A stretch of 40,472 nucleotides of DNA from Clostridium sp. (GTDB lineage Bacteria; Bacillota; Clostridia; Clostridiales; Clostridiaceae): contig SVCK01000071.1 of NCBI GenBank assembly GCA_015058375.1, positions 1 through 40,472 on the forward strand. Reading direction: 5' to 3'. The position numbers were made by a program, and so were the translations under genes. Below, piece by piece: positions 20,918-30,967 of this stretch. The notes under the pieces were generated by a model. That model had not been told where the DNA came from, did not search any database, and saw nothing but the letters and a program-made list of their open reading frames with translations. Positions within the stretch are counted from its first letter, which is position 1. Every line of letters starts with the position of its first letter.

Positions 20918-22624
20918 TTGAAAAGAGATATAAAAGTTAATTATGGTGTGCTTAAATCCATAGTAAGTAATCTTAATCAATATAAGACAGCATTAGAGAA
21001 TATGGAAAGCACATTGAAGAATATAAACACTAAGTTAGAAAATGAAAATTCTGGGGATGCGGTTAATGCATTAAAATCAAAGTATAATGAAATTAAGGGA
21101 CAAGTTGATTCATGTCATGAAGAAGTAAGTGATCTTCATGAAATATTTCAAAATTATATAACAGATATGACTGCTATAATAAAGCCTAAGAACGAAAATA
21201 ATATGATGAGAGTAAGCAGAAATGATATCTGGTGGAACATGCAGACTATTGGAGGTGCTTGCACTAATATTCAAGCAACAAGAAGCAATGCAGCAGTATA
21301 TATTACATATCCAAATCCTTTTGCAGAGGAAGATGAAAAGGCTGCAGAAAGAAGAAATGGACAAAAAGTAGATAGCATGCATAATGATATAATTAATTAT
21401 GGCAAGAAGTTAATATCAGATTTTAATGATATGAATAGTATTTATAATAAAAAGGTAATTCCTTATGAAAATATGGATGATACATATAAAACAAAAGCAA
21501 AATCTGTATATAGTAAGTACACTTCCTTTTTGGAAAACTTAAAGACAGGACTTTTTACTATTGGAGTAGGGGCAATAGATTTAGTTAAAGGAGTTGCATC
21601 TTCATTTATTGGTCTTGTAAAAGGAGTATTTGATTTAGTAAAAGGGGCAGTTATATATGCAGGGGCTGGAATTGGAATTGCATGTACAAAAATTTCAGGT
21701 GATGCTCCAGACTGTTTAAAGTATTGTCAAGGAAAAGCTAAAGAATATAATAGAGTTATATCGGCTATAATTCATGATCCATTTATAGTTATAGAGGGAC
21801 TTTCTCAAGGCATTAATGATGCTTATGAAGAAAAAGGAATATGCTATGTTACAGGTTATGCGATAGGTGAAATTGCACAAGTTATTTTAATTAAAAAAGC
21901 TGGAGAAAAGTTAAAAAGTGTAAAAGGTGCAGATAATGCAGCTGATGGAGTTAAAACAACAGAAAGTGCAACAGATGTTGAAAAACTTGTAAAAACTAGT
22001 GAAGAGTTAATAAAAGAAAGTACATGTACAAAGGATGATTTTATTAAGTATCTTCAAAGTTGTGATGATTACTTTAAAACTAATTATGCTGATGAATTTG
22101 CAAGAACAGGTAAATGGCCAGAAGAAATTCAAATTCCAAAGAGCCCTGATGTTTTGAATCCAAATGGAGGAATAGATTGGGCACAAGTTCCTAACAGTGG
22201 ATATGTATTAGATGATGCAGGAAATGCTATAAAGGAATTGTATTCTCCACGTAAGGGAGAAATTATAGATAGATTTGGTCCATCTGATGGAACTTTTACA
22301 TCACCAGTTAAAAATGGTAAAGTGTATCCTTATGATATGAGATCTCTTCCATATGTAGAGGATGTATCTAAATATCATCAATATCAATTTACAGATGATT
22401 TAAGTAATTTAAGTAAATACATAAAGAATTGTAAAGATCCAGAGCTAGTTAAAGATATAGATAGCTTTATGAAATACAAAAAAATTAAATCATATGATGA
22501 TTTAGTTTGTTATAAAGGAAAAATTGCTAAAGGTTTTGGAGCAAAAGGTGGAGGAATTCAGTATCAACTTCCATTGCCAGTTGATATTTTAGAAGATTTA
22601 GGCATAATAAAGAAGATAAAATAG
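20918..22624 (+). CDS. LXG-like T7SS effector with C-terminal TNT (NAD+ glycohydrolase-type) toxin domain
   Basis: N-terminal about 90-aa helical hairpin, hydrophobic glycine-rich middle, C-terminus KGEIIDRFGPSDGTFTSPVKNG..MRSLP...YHQYQF...GKIAKGFGAKGGGIQYQLPLPVDILEDLGIIKKIK matching the TNT pattern (DRFG, RSLP, YHxY, FGxxGGGxQY). TTG start with gagag RBS. Confidence 0.85.
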   Translation: MKRDIKVNYGVLKSIVSNLNQYKTALENMESTLKNINTKLENENSGDAVNALKSKYNEIKGQVDSCHEEVSDLHEIFQNYITDMTAIIKPKNENNMMRVSRNDIWWNMQTIGGACTNIQATRSNAAVYITYPNPFAEEDEKAAERRNGQKVDSMHNDIINYGKKLISDFNDMNSIYNKKVIPYENMDDTYKTKAKSVYSKYTSFLENLKTGLFTIGVGAIDLVKGVASSFIGLVKGVFDLVKGAVIYAGAGIGIACTKISGDAPDCLKYCQGKAKEYNRVISAIIHDPFIVIEGLSQGINDAYEEKGICYVTGYAIGEIAQVILIKKAGEKLKSVKGADNAADGVKTTESATDVEKLVKTSEELIKESTCTKDDFIKYLQSCDDYFKTNYADEFARTGKWPEEIQIPKSPDVLNPNGGIDWAQVPNSGYVLDDAGNAIKELYSPRKGEIIDRFGPSDGTFTSPVKNGKVYPYDMRSLPYVEDVSKYHQYQFTDDLSNLSKYIKNCKDPELVKDIDSFMKYKKIKSYDDLVCYKGKIAKGFGAKGGGIQYQLPLPVDILEDLGIIKKIK

Positions 22625-22640
22625 ATATTGAAGGAGTAAA

Positions 22641-22910
22641 GTGATGCAAAGACAAGAAGCTTTAAAGTTAATAGAACAAGAAGAATTAAATAAATATAGA
22701 AGATTTTCATTTACAGGTGAAAACTTGACTGAAAATATGACAGCTGTAAGAAAGACAAATGATGGTTATGAATGTATTGATGTTGACGAGCGTGGTGGAG
22801 TTGAAGTTGTTGATACATTTGATAATGAAGAGGAAGCTATTGATAAATTAATTGAAGGATTAAGAGTTTTCAAAAGATTTGCAGAAAGAAGAAATAGAAG
22901 AAGAAGATAA
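22641..22910 (+). CDS. Candidate immunity protein for the TNT toxin
   Basis: 89-aa soluble ORF 16 nt downstream of the toxin, followed directly by a terminator. Confidence 0.65.
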   Translation: MMQRQEALKLIEQEELNKYRRFSFTGENLTENMTAVRKTNDGYECIDVDERGGVEVVDTFDNEEEAIDKLIEGLRVFKRFAERRNRRRR

Positions 22911-22946
22911 TATTTTTAGCTATTATTAAAAATAGCGAAGAGAATA

Positions 22947-23024
22947 AAATAGTCTGTGTAAACTTCAATAGATTATATAATATTAGAGTATCTAAAATGA
23001 AGAATACATAGACTATTTTTTTAT
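22947..23024 (+). terminator. Terminator after the toxin/immunity cassette
   Basis: aaaatagtctgtgta ... tacatagactatttt (one G-U) then ttta. Confidence 0.7.
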
Positions 23025-23115
23025 TTCAAAGGATATATTAAAAAATACTTTAATAAATTGGCTATTGTATATATAATTAAAGAATGTAAAAAGGAAGTAG
23101 TAAAGGAATGAAAAT

Positions 23116-24279
23116 ATGGATGAATTAATAAAGAACATTAATATACTAGTTGAAGATAAAATTATTAAGGTTGTTATAAGCAATAAAATTAATGTTTCAA
23201 TAGAATATAATAAAATAACTTTTATGTTGAAGGAAAAGAATTCTAAAGAATATTATCAAATAGAAAAATTTACGGATAAGCAAGTATTTCATGAAAACAT
23301 TAAAATATCTGAACTTAAAGATAAGTTGATAGAATTTTCAAAAGGAAAGTATAAACAAATAGCAGCTTGGTCAGCAAACTTTACATATGATATAAAAATA
23401 TCTAAAAAGGGTAAAATACATTTAAGCAAAAAGTCTTCTGATAATTCAAAACTTCAAAATAAGAATCATAATAAAGTTAAGAATTATATTTTAAAAGAAG
23501 GAATGATAATAGAACCTTTAATAGATCTTGGTGTATTTACTAAAGAAGGAAAAGTTATTAATTCAAAGTATGATAAATATAAGCAGATAAATAGATTCGT
23601 GGAAATTATTGATGATGAAATTAAGAAGAAGGATTATAAAAATCTTACAATTCTTGATTTTGGATGTGGCAAATCTTATTTAACCTTTGTTTTATACTAT
23701 TATTTTGTTGAGATTAAAAAGATTAAAGTAAATATGATAGGTTTAGATTTAAAGAAGGATGTTATTAATAAGTGCAATGAAATTGCTAAAAAATATAAAT
23801 ATGAAAACTTGCACTTCGAATTGGGAGATATAAATGGTTATAAATATAATAATAAAGTAGATATGGTTATTACACTTCATGCATGTGATACTGCTACAGA
23901 TTATGCTTTATATAATGCTGTTAATTGGAATGCTGATATGATTTTTTCAGTGCCTTGTTGTCAGCATGAATTTAATGCTCAAATGAAAACAGAGGATTAT
24001 TCTATACTTACTAGATATGGAATTATACAAGAGAGGGTAGCAGCTCTTATGACAGATGCAGTAAGAGCTAATCTTTTAGAATGTGCTGGATATAAGACTC
24101 AGCTTTTAGAGTTTATTGATTTTGAACATTCTCCTAAAAATATATTAATTAGAGCGTCAAAAGGTAAAGTATCTAATGAGAAAAAGAAAAAATCATTAAT
24201 AGAAGTAAATAATTTAATAAAGGAATATAATTTAACGCCAACTTTATATAAGTTGTTTAAAGAAGATAATTATATTTAA
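23116..24279 (+). CDS. Class I SAM-dependent methyltransferase
   Basis: LTILDFGCGKSYLTFVLYYYF, VNMIGLDLKKDVINKC, MVITLHACDTATDYAL, IFSVPCCQHEFNAQM. Confidence 0.85.
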   Translation: MDELIKNINILVEDKIIKVVISNKINVSIEYNKITFMLKEKNSKEYYQIEKFTDKQVFHENIKISELKDKLIEFSKGKYKQIAAWSANFTYDIKISKKGKIHLSKKSSDNSKLQNKNHNKVKNYILKEGMIIEPLIDLGVFTKEGKVINSKYDKYKQINRFVEIIDDEIKKKDYKNLTILDFGCGKSYLTFVLYYYFVEIKKIKVNMIGLDLKKDVINKCNEIAKKYKYENLHFELGDINGYKYNNKVDMVITLHACDTATDYALYNAVNWNADMIFSVPCCQHEFNAQMKTEDYSILTRYGIIQERVAALMTDAVRANLLECAGYKTQLLEFIDFEHSPKNILIRASKGKVSNEKKKKSLIEVNNLIKEYNLTPTLYKLFKEDNYI

Positions 24280-24295
24280 ATTTGTTTTAGTTAAT

Positions 24296-24370
24296 GGGCT
24301 AAAAGTGAAATTTTTAACATAGTAAGTGGCTTGCTATGGACTAGAGATTTCACTTCTAGCCCTTTCTTTT
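24296..24370 (+). terminator. Long two-part terminator hairpin
   Basis: gggctaaaagtgaaat / atttcacttctagccc outer stem with an inner catagtaag / cttgctatg stem, then tttctttt. Confidence 0.75.
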
Positions 24371-24544
24371 TAAAAATATTTTCCTTAAAGCTATAAAATA
24401 TGAAATAAATATGGTATAATATGGAAGAAAGTTGGTTGATAATTATTTGATTATTAAATAGTTATAATTTTAACCAGCATCAAATATAAATATTTAGAAA
24501 TATATTTAACCTTGTAAAAATTATGGTAAAGGGGGATTTAGTAA

Positions 24545-25960
24545 ATGGAGTACAGAAAAGAGGAAGAAAAAACAAGTAGTAAAAAGGGGTTTAAGTTAAG
24601 TTCTAAATTAAAAGTTATCATTGCAATTATAGGAGTAATACTTGCTATATATATGGTTTTAGCTTGTTTTTTCTGCAATCATTTTTATATAGGTACTAAG
24701 ATAAACAATATAAACTTATCAGGTAAAACTGTAGATGATTTTAATAAAGAAATGGTAGAAAAAGTACAAGGTTACAATTTAAAATTGGAGGAGAGAAATA
24801 ACAAAACTGAAGAAATTAAAGCTGAAAATTTAAGTTTACGTTATAATGGTCAAGAAGAAATACAAAAAATAAAAGATAATCAACCAGGTTTAACATGGCT
24901 CTTTCATATTTTTTCGAATAAAGACAACTATGCAGATAAGTTGGTAACTTACAATGCTGATGAATTTGACAAAGTATGTAATAATTTGTCATGTTTTAAG
25001 AAAGAGAACGTTGAAGAACCTAAAAATGCTTCTTTTGAATATTCAGATGAAGGTTATAAAGTAATTGAAGGAACTAAGGGATGTAAAGTAGATGAAAAAT
25101 TATTAAAAGATTCTGCTAATAAGTATATAGAATGTATGAGAGAAGTTTTAAATTTAGAAGATGAAAATTGTTATGTTGGTCCAAGATATAATGTAGGAGA
25201 TGAAAAGGTTAATCATGTCAAAGACGAACTTGATAAGTATGTTAATGCAAAAATTAGTTATGTAGCAGGTTCTAATAGAGAAGTTTTAGATGGAAACACA
25301 ATTCATAAATGGCTTTCAGTAAATAATGAAATGGAAGTTGTTTTTGATTCTAGTAAAGTATCAGAATTTTTAAAGACACTTTCATCAAAGTTTAATACAG
25401 TTGGAATAAATAGAAAATTTAGAACAACTGCAGGTTCTGAAATAACTGTTGAAGGTGGAGACTATGGTTTTAAAGTTGATAAAGAGCAAGAAAATGAAAG
25501 TATAATAAATACTATTAAGAATGGGCAAACTGTAGAGAGAGAACCTTTTTATTCACAAAAAGCTGTAAGCCATGATGGTAATGAAATAGGTAATACTTAT
25601 GTAGAAGTTAGCATTGGAGGTCAGCATCTTTGGTTTTATAAAAATGGACATCTTATTACAGATGGAGCAATTGTAAGTGGAAACACTAGTGCAGGAAATG
25701 GTACTCCATCAGGTGTTTATTATGTATTATATAAGGAAGCTAATGCAACATTAAGAGGTGATGGTTATGCTACTCCAGTAAGTTATTGGATGCCTTTTAA
25801 TGGGGGAATAGGAATGCATGATGCAACATGGAGGAGTAGTTTTGGAGGAAGTATTTATAGTTATAGTGGATCTCATGGATGTGTAAATTGTCCATACAGT
25901 CTAGCTCAGACAATATTTAACAATATAGATTCAGGTACACCAGTAATTTGTTATTATTAA
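24545..25960 (+). CDS. Membrane-anchored L,D-transpeptidase (YkuD domain, PG-binding region)
   Basis: N-terminal TM; YkuD catalytic motif GIGMHDATW...SGSHGCVNCP. Confidence 0.92.
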   Translation: MEYRKEEEKTSSKKGFKLSSKLKVIIAIIGVILAIYMVLACFFCNHFYIGTKINNINLSGKTVDDFNKEMVEKVQGYNLKLEERNNKTEEIKAENLSLRYNGQEEIQKIKDNQPGLTWLFHIFSNKDNYADKLVTYNADEFDKVCNNLSCFKKENVEEPKNASFEYSDEGYKVIEGTKGCKVDEKLLKDSANKYIECMREVLNLEDENCYVGPRYNVGDEKVNHVKDELDKYVNAKISYVAGSNREVLDGNTIHKWLSVNNEMEVVFDSSKVSEFLKTLSSKFNTVGINRKFRTTAGSEITVEGGDYGFKVDKEQENESIINTIKNGQTVEREPFYSQKAVSHDGNEIGNTYVEVSIGGQHLWFYKNGHLITDGAIVSGNTSAGNGTPSGVYYVLYKEANATLRGDGYATPVSYWMPFNGGIGMHDATWRSSFGGSIYSYSGSHGCVNCPYSLAQTIFNNIDSGTPVICYY

Positions 25961-25996
25961 AGAGCTATATAAATGATTTGCTTTTTTGAAACTTAA

Positions 25997-26036
25997 GGGG
26001 TGATGAGTAAAATTTTACTTGTCACTTTTTTGTTTT
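25997..26036 (+). terminator. Terminator
   Basis: gtgatgagtaaaa / ttttacttgtcac then tttttt. Confidence 0.7.
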
Positions 26037-26230
26037 TAAGAAAGTATAAAATTTCTTTAAATATAAAAAAAGCAATTGAAAATATTTTTTGTTTGCAATT
26101 TTATAATTAATAAGATTTAAATTGACAAATTGTTTGGAAAATGTGCAATAAATTTTTAAATTTATATAAATAAAAAAGCTTAAATATTACTTTATTTTCT
26201 AGTATAATATACAAGAAGGGAGTAAAAGTA

Positions 26231-27634
26231 ATGGAAAAACAAAAAAGCAGCAGTATTATAACTAATAAAGGAATTATAATTAATAGAAGTATCATAATAA
26301 TTATTTGTGCTATTGTTGCAATATATGTAGGCACAGCAATTTATTTTAAAAATCATTTTTACTTAGGTTCCAAGATAAATGGAATAAATGTTTCAGGAAA
26401 AACTGTAGAAGAAGTAGAAAGCACTTTAGAATCAAAATTTAAATCTTACTCATTAACATTGCAAGAAAGAAATAATCTTGTAGAGTCTATAAGCGCTGAT
26501 GAAATTTGTTTAAATTATAGTTCTGGAGGCAAAATTGAAGAATTTAAGAATAATCAAAGTTCTTTATTATGGATTATTGATGTCTTTAGAACTAAATCAA
26601 CAGTACTTACAGGCTTAATTACTTATGATGAAAATAAACTTAATAGTTGTTTGGAAAATCTAAAAGGAGTTGTAGGTAGTGACATTGTAAAACCAAAGAG
26701 TGCATCTGTTGTGTTTGAAGATGGAGAAATGAAAGTTGTAGAAGAAGTACAAGGAAATAAAATCAATATGGAAACATTAAAAAGTAAAGTTAATGAAGCT
26801 ATATTGAATAGTGTTGAAGCTATTAATTTGAATGATGAAGATTGTTACGAAAAACCTAAATACATATCAACTGATAGTGAATTACAACAAGCTAAAGAAG
26901 TACTTTCTAAATATACATCAAGTTCAATTACATATACTTTTGGAAATGATTCAGAAACTTTAACTGGGGATACAATTAGCAAATGGTTAAGTCTAGATGA
27001 TGATTTGAATGTAGTTTTTGATGAAAAATTAGTTAAAAAATATGTTCTAAGCCTTGCTAATAAATATAATACAACTAATATAAAAAGAAAGTTTAAAACA
27101 AGTTATGGAAATACGGTTCAAGTTCCAGCTGGAGATTATGGATGGAGAATAAATATTTCTAAAGAAAGTGAAGAACTTATAAATAATATTAAGGATGGAC
27201 AAACTATAACTAAGGAACCAGTTTATGCACAAAAAGCTTACTCACATACTGGAGATGATATTGGAGATACTTATGTTGAAGTTAATTTATCAAAACAACA
27301 TTTATATTTCTATAAAAAAGGATCTTTAGTAGTAGATAGTGATGTGGTTACTGGTAATGTAAATGGAGGTACACCAACTCCTACAGGTGTTTATATGGTT
27401 AAATATAAAGAAAAAGATTCTACATTAAAAGGTGAAAACTATCAAACTCCTGTTAAGTATTGGATGCCATTTAATAATGGAATTGGTTTCCATGATGCTT
27501 GGTGGAGAACTGTATTTGGTGGTAATGAATATTTAAATGCAGGTTCTCATGGATGTGTTAACTGTCCAACACAGGTAGCACAAACTTTATATGAAAATAT
27601 AGATGCTGGTACTGCAGTAGTTGTTTATTACTAA
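26231..27634 (+). CDS. Membrane-anchored L,D-transpeptidase (YkuD domain), tandem paralogue
   Basis: Same architecture as 24545-25960; catalytic motif GIGFHDAWW...AGSHGCVNCP. Confidence 0.92.
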   Translation: MEKQKSSSIITNKGIIINRSIIIIICAIVAIYVGTAIYFKNHFYLGSKINGINVSGKTVEEVESTLESKFKSYSLTLQERNNLVESISADEICLNYSSGGKIEEFKNNQSSLLWIIDVFRTKSTVLTGLITYDENKLNSCLENLKGVVGSDIVKPKSASVVFEDGEMKVVEEVQGNKINMETLKSKVNEAILNSVEAINLNDEDCYEKPKYISTDSELQQAKEVLSKYTSSSITYTFGNDSETLTGDTISKWLSLDDDLNVVFDEKLVKKYVLSLANKYNTTNIKRKFKTSYGNTVQVPAGDYGWRINISKESEELINNIKDGQTITKEPVYAQKAYSHTGDDIGDTYVEVNLSKQHLYFYKKGSLVVDSDVVTGNVNGGTPTPTGVYMVKYKEKDSTLKGENYQTPVKYWMPFNNGIGFHDAWWRTVFGGNEYLNAGSHGCVNCPTQVAQTLYENIDAGTAVVVYY

Positions 27635-27638
27635 TAAT

Positions 27639-27684
27639 TAAAAAATATCCTTTAAAGCATGAATGCTTTAAGGGATATTTTTTT
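27639..27684 (+). terminator. Terminator
   Basis: aaaaaatatcctttaaagcat gaatgctttaagggatattttttt. Confidence 0.8.
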
Positions 27685-27724
27685 GTAGTTTTTTGGCAAT
27701 TATTAATCATATACATCTCCATGA

Positions 27725-27753
27725 TTGAAAAAAAATATACATAATGGTAAAAT
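27725..27753 (+). promoter_or_regulatory. Sigma-A-like promoter for T7SS machinery operon
   Basis: TTGAAA (27725-27730), 17-nt spacer, TAAAAT (27748-27753). Confidence 0.5.
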
Positions 27754-27829
27754 TTAAGTTAGTGTACAAACTTTAATTTGTATAAAATATAATTTTAATT
27801 ATACAAAACTAAAGAGAAAGGATGATTTA

Positions 27830-28840
27830 GTGGATATTATAGAAAAAATTGATGTGATAGATGTTGATGTTAATAAATATCTTTCTTTAAATATGCAACC
27901 TAACATTAAGATTATGGAATATCAAATTGAAATGATTAATAATAATCAGGGTAATGGAATTATGTACATAGATAAGAGACAATTAAATGAAGATATAAAA
28001 CTTTTATATGATGTTACTAATTATATTTCCCTTAAAGAGTACATATCTGACGTAAATGTAGATGGAAGCAATTTGCTTTCTATATTTAACAATTTAATAA
28101 ATATAATACTAAGTTTACCAAGTTATCTACTTAATATAGATAACATTTTATTAGATGAAAATTATATTTTGATAGATAAGGTGAAAAAGACAGTAGGTGT
28201 TATTTATGTTCCTTGTGAAAATAAGATACAAAATACTGAAATGGAACTTAAGCAAATTATAAAACAGTTAATTATAGAATGTATGAATAGCAAGAGCAAT
28301 ATGAATTGTTTTATAGATGAAATATTACCTATTATAAATAGTAAGGATTATTCTTTGAATGAACTTAATAAATCATTAAGTAGCAGTAAAACTAAGAATG
28401 TAACTAAGAAGATACAAGTTAAGCAAAAACCTGAACCTGAAATAGTTGAAAGTCCAAAACAAGAACCTAAGAAAAATGAAGGATTTTTCTCTTCATTGTT
28501 TAGACATAAGGGAAATAAAAAGATAGAAAAAACAAAAGAAGTTGAATATTATATTTATTTTAATATAAATGATACTGAAGAAAAGATAAAAATAGATAAA
28601 GATGAATTTGTATTAGGACGTTTGAAATCTTCTGTAGATTATTGCATTCAAAATAATGTGGTTGGAAAAGTTCATGCAAAGATTGTTAAAAAGAAGGATG
28701 GTATGTATATTATAGATTTAACATCTAAAAATGGTACATATATAAATGGAGTTAAATTAAAAAGTGATTCTGAGCATATTTTAAAAGACGGCGATGAAAT
28801 TAAACTTGGAAATGTAAAAGGTCAATTTAGGATTTTATAA
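27830..28840 (+). CDS. FHA-domain protein with DUF6382-like N-terminal domain
   Basis: C-terminal FHA DEFVLGRLKSSVDYCIQNNVVGKVHAKI...YIIDLTSKNGTYINGVKL...DGDEIKLGN; GTG start with aaagga RBS. Confidence 0.85.
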   Translation: MDIIEKIDVIDVDVNKYLSLNMQPNIKIMEYQIEMINNNQGNGIMYIDKRQLNEDIKLLYDVTNYISLKEYISDVNVDGSNLLSIFNNLINIILSLPSYLLNIDNILLDENYILIDKVKKTVGVIYVPCENKIQNTEMELKQIIKQLIIECMNSKSNMNCFIDEILPIINSKDYSLNELNKSLSSSKTKNVTKKIQVKQKPEPEIVESPKQEPKKNEGFFSSLFRHKGNKKIEKTKEVEYYIYFNINDTEEKIKIDKDEFVLGRLKSSVDYCIQNNVVGKVHAKIVKKKDGMYIIDLTSKNGTYINGVKLKSDSEHILKDGDEIKLGNVKGQFRIL

Positions 28841-28865
28841 AATATAAGTGGGAAAGGCGTAATAA

Positions 28866-29855
28866 TTGTATATGGAGGATGAATTTATAAAAAATAATGA
28901 TATCATAAAACATAAAATAGATGATGTTAGTGATATTAACATGATAAATTTAGAAACTGCTAATAAGAATAAACAACTTGGTTTTATTGAGATTGAAATT
29001 GAACAGTTTAATAGTGATGTATCTTTAATATATAACATTAAAGGATGTAAAACATTAAAGGATTATTTGCTAAATCCTTTAAGTAAGGATAAGGCTTATA
29101 GCTTGATACGAAGTATAAATAACAGTTTGTTAATGCAAAGCTATATACTTGATACTGGAGTGGTAAATTTAAAAACTAATTTAGTCTTTGTAAAGGAAAT
29201 CAACAACATACCTTACTGTTATTTTATATATGTTCCTTATAACAATCAATATGTTCAAGATAAGGAAGATGTTAAAAAATTAATATTTTCTATAATTATA
29301 TCTATTGAAAATAATGAACTTAGAAATGAAGTTCTAAAACTTTATTCTATGGATAATTTAGATGAAGTTATAAATATTTTAAAGGTTGAAGACATTAATT
29401 TTATTGAACATAAAAAAGAGCCCGTTTTAGAAGTTAAAAATGATGCTAAAGAAAGAGTAGAAGAAGGTTTTACTTTAGAAGTTTCAGAAGATGAGACAAC
29501 TCTTTTTGATGATGATGATTATGAAGAAACTACCTTAATAGATGAAGATGACTTTAATACTTTAGATGCAAAGCTTTTAATTAATAATAATGGTGTATTT
29601 TCAGAAGAGTATTTATCAATGAAAATTACGACTTTAGGAAGGTCAAAAACTTCAGATATTGTTATTTCTAATAAAGTTATAAGCAAAAAACATGCACAAA
29701 TTTTAAAACAAAAGTCAGACTTCTTTATAATTGATATGGAATCAACTAATGGGACTTTTGTTAATAATAGAAAATTAAGACGTAATGAAAAAGTTAAGCT
29801 GAAATCCAAAGATAAAATTAAGCTTGGCAATGTCTGTTTAAGCTTTGAAAGATAG
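28866..29855 (+). CDS. FHA-domain protein with DUF6382-like N-terminal domain
   Basis: C-terminal FHA TTLGRSKTSDIVISNKVISKKHAQI...FIIDMESTNGTFVNNRKL; N-terminal half resembles the preceding protein. Confidence 0.85.
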   Translation: MYMEDEFIKNNDIIKHKIDDVSDINMINLETANKNKQLGFIEIEIEQFNSDVSLIYNIKGCKTLKDYLLNPLSKDKAYSLIRSINNSLLMQSYILDTGVVNLKTNLVFVKEINNIPYCYFIYVPYNNQYVQDKEDVKKLIFSIIISIENNELRNEVLKLYSMDNLDEVINILKVEDINFIEHKKEPVLEVKNDAKERVEEGFTLEVSEDETTLFDDDDYEETTLIDEDDFNTLDAKLLINNNGVFSEEYLSMKITTLGRSKTSDIVISNKVISKKHAQILKQKSDFFIIDMESTNGTFVNNRKLRRNEKVKLKSKDKIKLGNVCLSFER

Positions 29856-29864
29856 GTGAGTTTT

Positions 29865-30956
29865 TTGAGAAAATTAAGTTTATTAATAGTTGATAGTGAT
29901 GAAGATTACTTAAAAGCTTTGTCTACATATTTAAGTATAAATTATTTTAATGAATTTAAAGTGACAGCTATAAGTAGTGAAGATTATTTTAAAAAGTATT
30001 TAAGTTCTGTTCAAGGTATAGACATTTTACTTATTAATAGAAATATGTTTAATACAGAAATTGAAAAGAAATTCATTAATACAATAATACTTATGGGAGA
30101 AGATTTAGAAGATAGAAATATTAATGAATATGGCTATATATTTAAATATATGAGAGCTACTAAAATTTATAATGAAATAAAGAGATATTTTCAAATAGAA
30201 AATCCTAATATTTTAGAAGAGGGTATAGCAGGTAAAAAGATAACTAAAGTTACATCTGTTTATTCTCCTATAGGGGGATGTGGAAAAACAATAGTTAGTA
30301 TAGCAACAGCTTTAAAGCTTGCTGAAAATGCTAATGAAGTTCTTTATTTGAATTTTGAAGATATATCATCTACTTCTGTATTTTTTGATTGTCGTAATAG
30401 GAATAGCATGTCTGATATTTTATATTTAGCTAAGGATAGAAATGAGCATTTAAGCAGTGAAATTTTAAAATACATAAATAAAGATGCTAATGGAGTATCT
30501 TATATTGCTCCTGTAAAAAGTGTTTTAGATTTTGAAACTATAACAAGAGAAGATATTATGTATTTTATAAAAGCAATCAAGTCTTTAAATAAGTTTGATA
30601 ATATAATTATTGATTTATCAAGTAAGTTCTGTTCTCTTTATGGAGGAATTCTTTCAATTAGTGATAATATAATTTCTATATTAATTGGTGATACTGAAAG
30701 TAAAGTTAAGATGGATTCTTTTTTAAGACAACAAGAATCTTTAGATAAATATTTCTTTTTAGTTAATAAAGTTAAGAGTGGAGATAGTATAAATGCTATT
30801 CCAGATATGTTAAAACAAGAAAGAAAAACTATTATAGGAAGTATTGAATACTATTCGCCTATAGATTGCAATATTGATGGTATTAATTCACTTATTGAGA
30901 AAAATGTATTTAATATAGCAATGGAACAAATAGTACAAAATATATTCTTTGTTTAG
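29865..30956 (+). CDS. CpaE/TadZ-like (MinD/ParA superfamily) ATPase
   Basis: N-terminal receiver-like LSLLIVDSDEDYLKALSTYL, then TSVYSPIGGCGKTIVSIATALKLAENANEVLYLNFED. Likely TTG start at 29865 after aggtgag (ORF track begins at GTG 29856). Confidence 0.75.
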   Translation: MRKLSLLIVDSDEDYLKALSTYLSINYFNEFKVTAISSEDYFKKYLSSVQGIDILLINRNMFNTEIEKKFINTIILMGEDLEDRNINEYGYIFKYMRATKIYNEIKRYFQIENPNILEEGIAGKKITKVTSVYSPIGGCGKTIVSIATALKLAENANEVLYLNFEDISSTSVFFDCRNRNSMSDILYLAKDRNEHLSSEILKYINKDANGVSYIAPVKSVLDFETITREDIMYFIKAIKSLNKFDNIIIDLSSKFCSLYGGILSISDNIISILIGDTESKVKMDSFLRQQESLDKYFFLVNKVKSGDSINAIPDMLKQERKTIIGSIEYYSPIDCNIDGINSLIEKNVFNIAMEQIVQNIFFV

Positions 30957-30967
30957 GGAGGTGTAAT

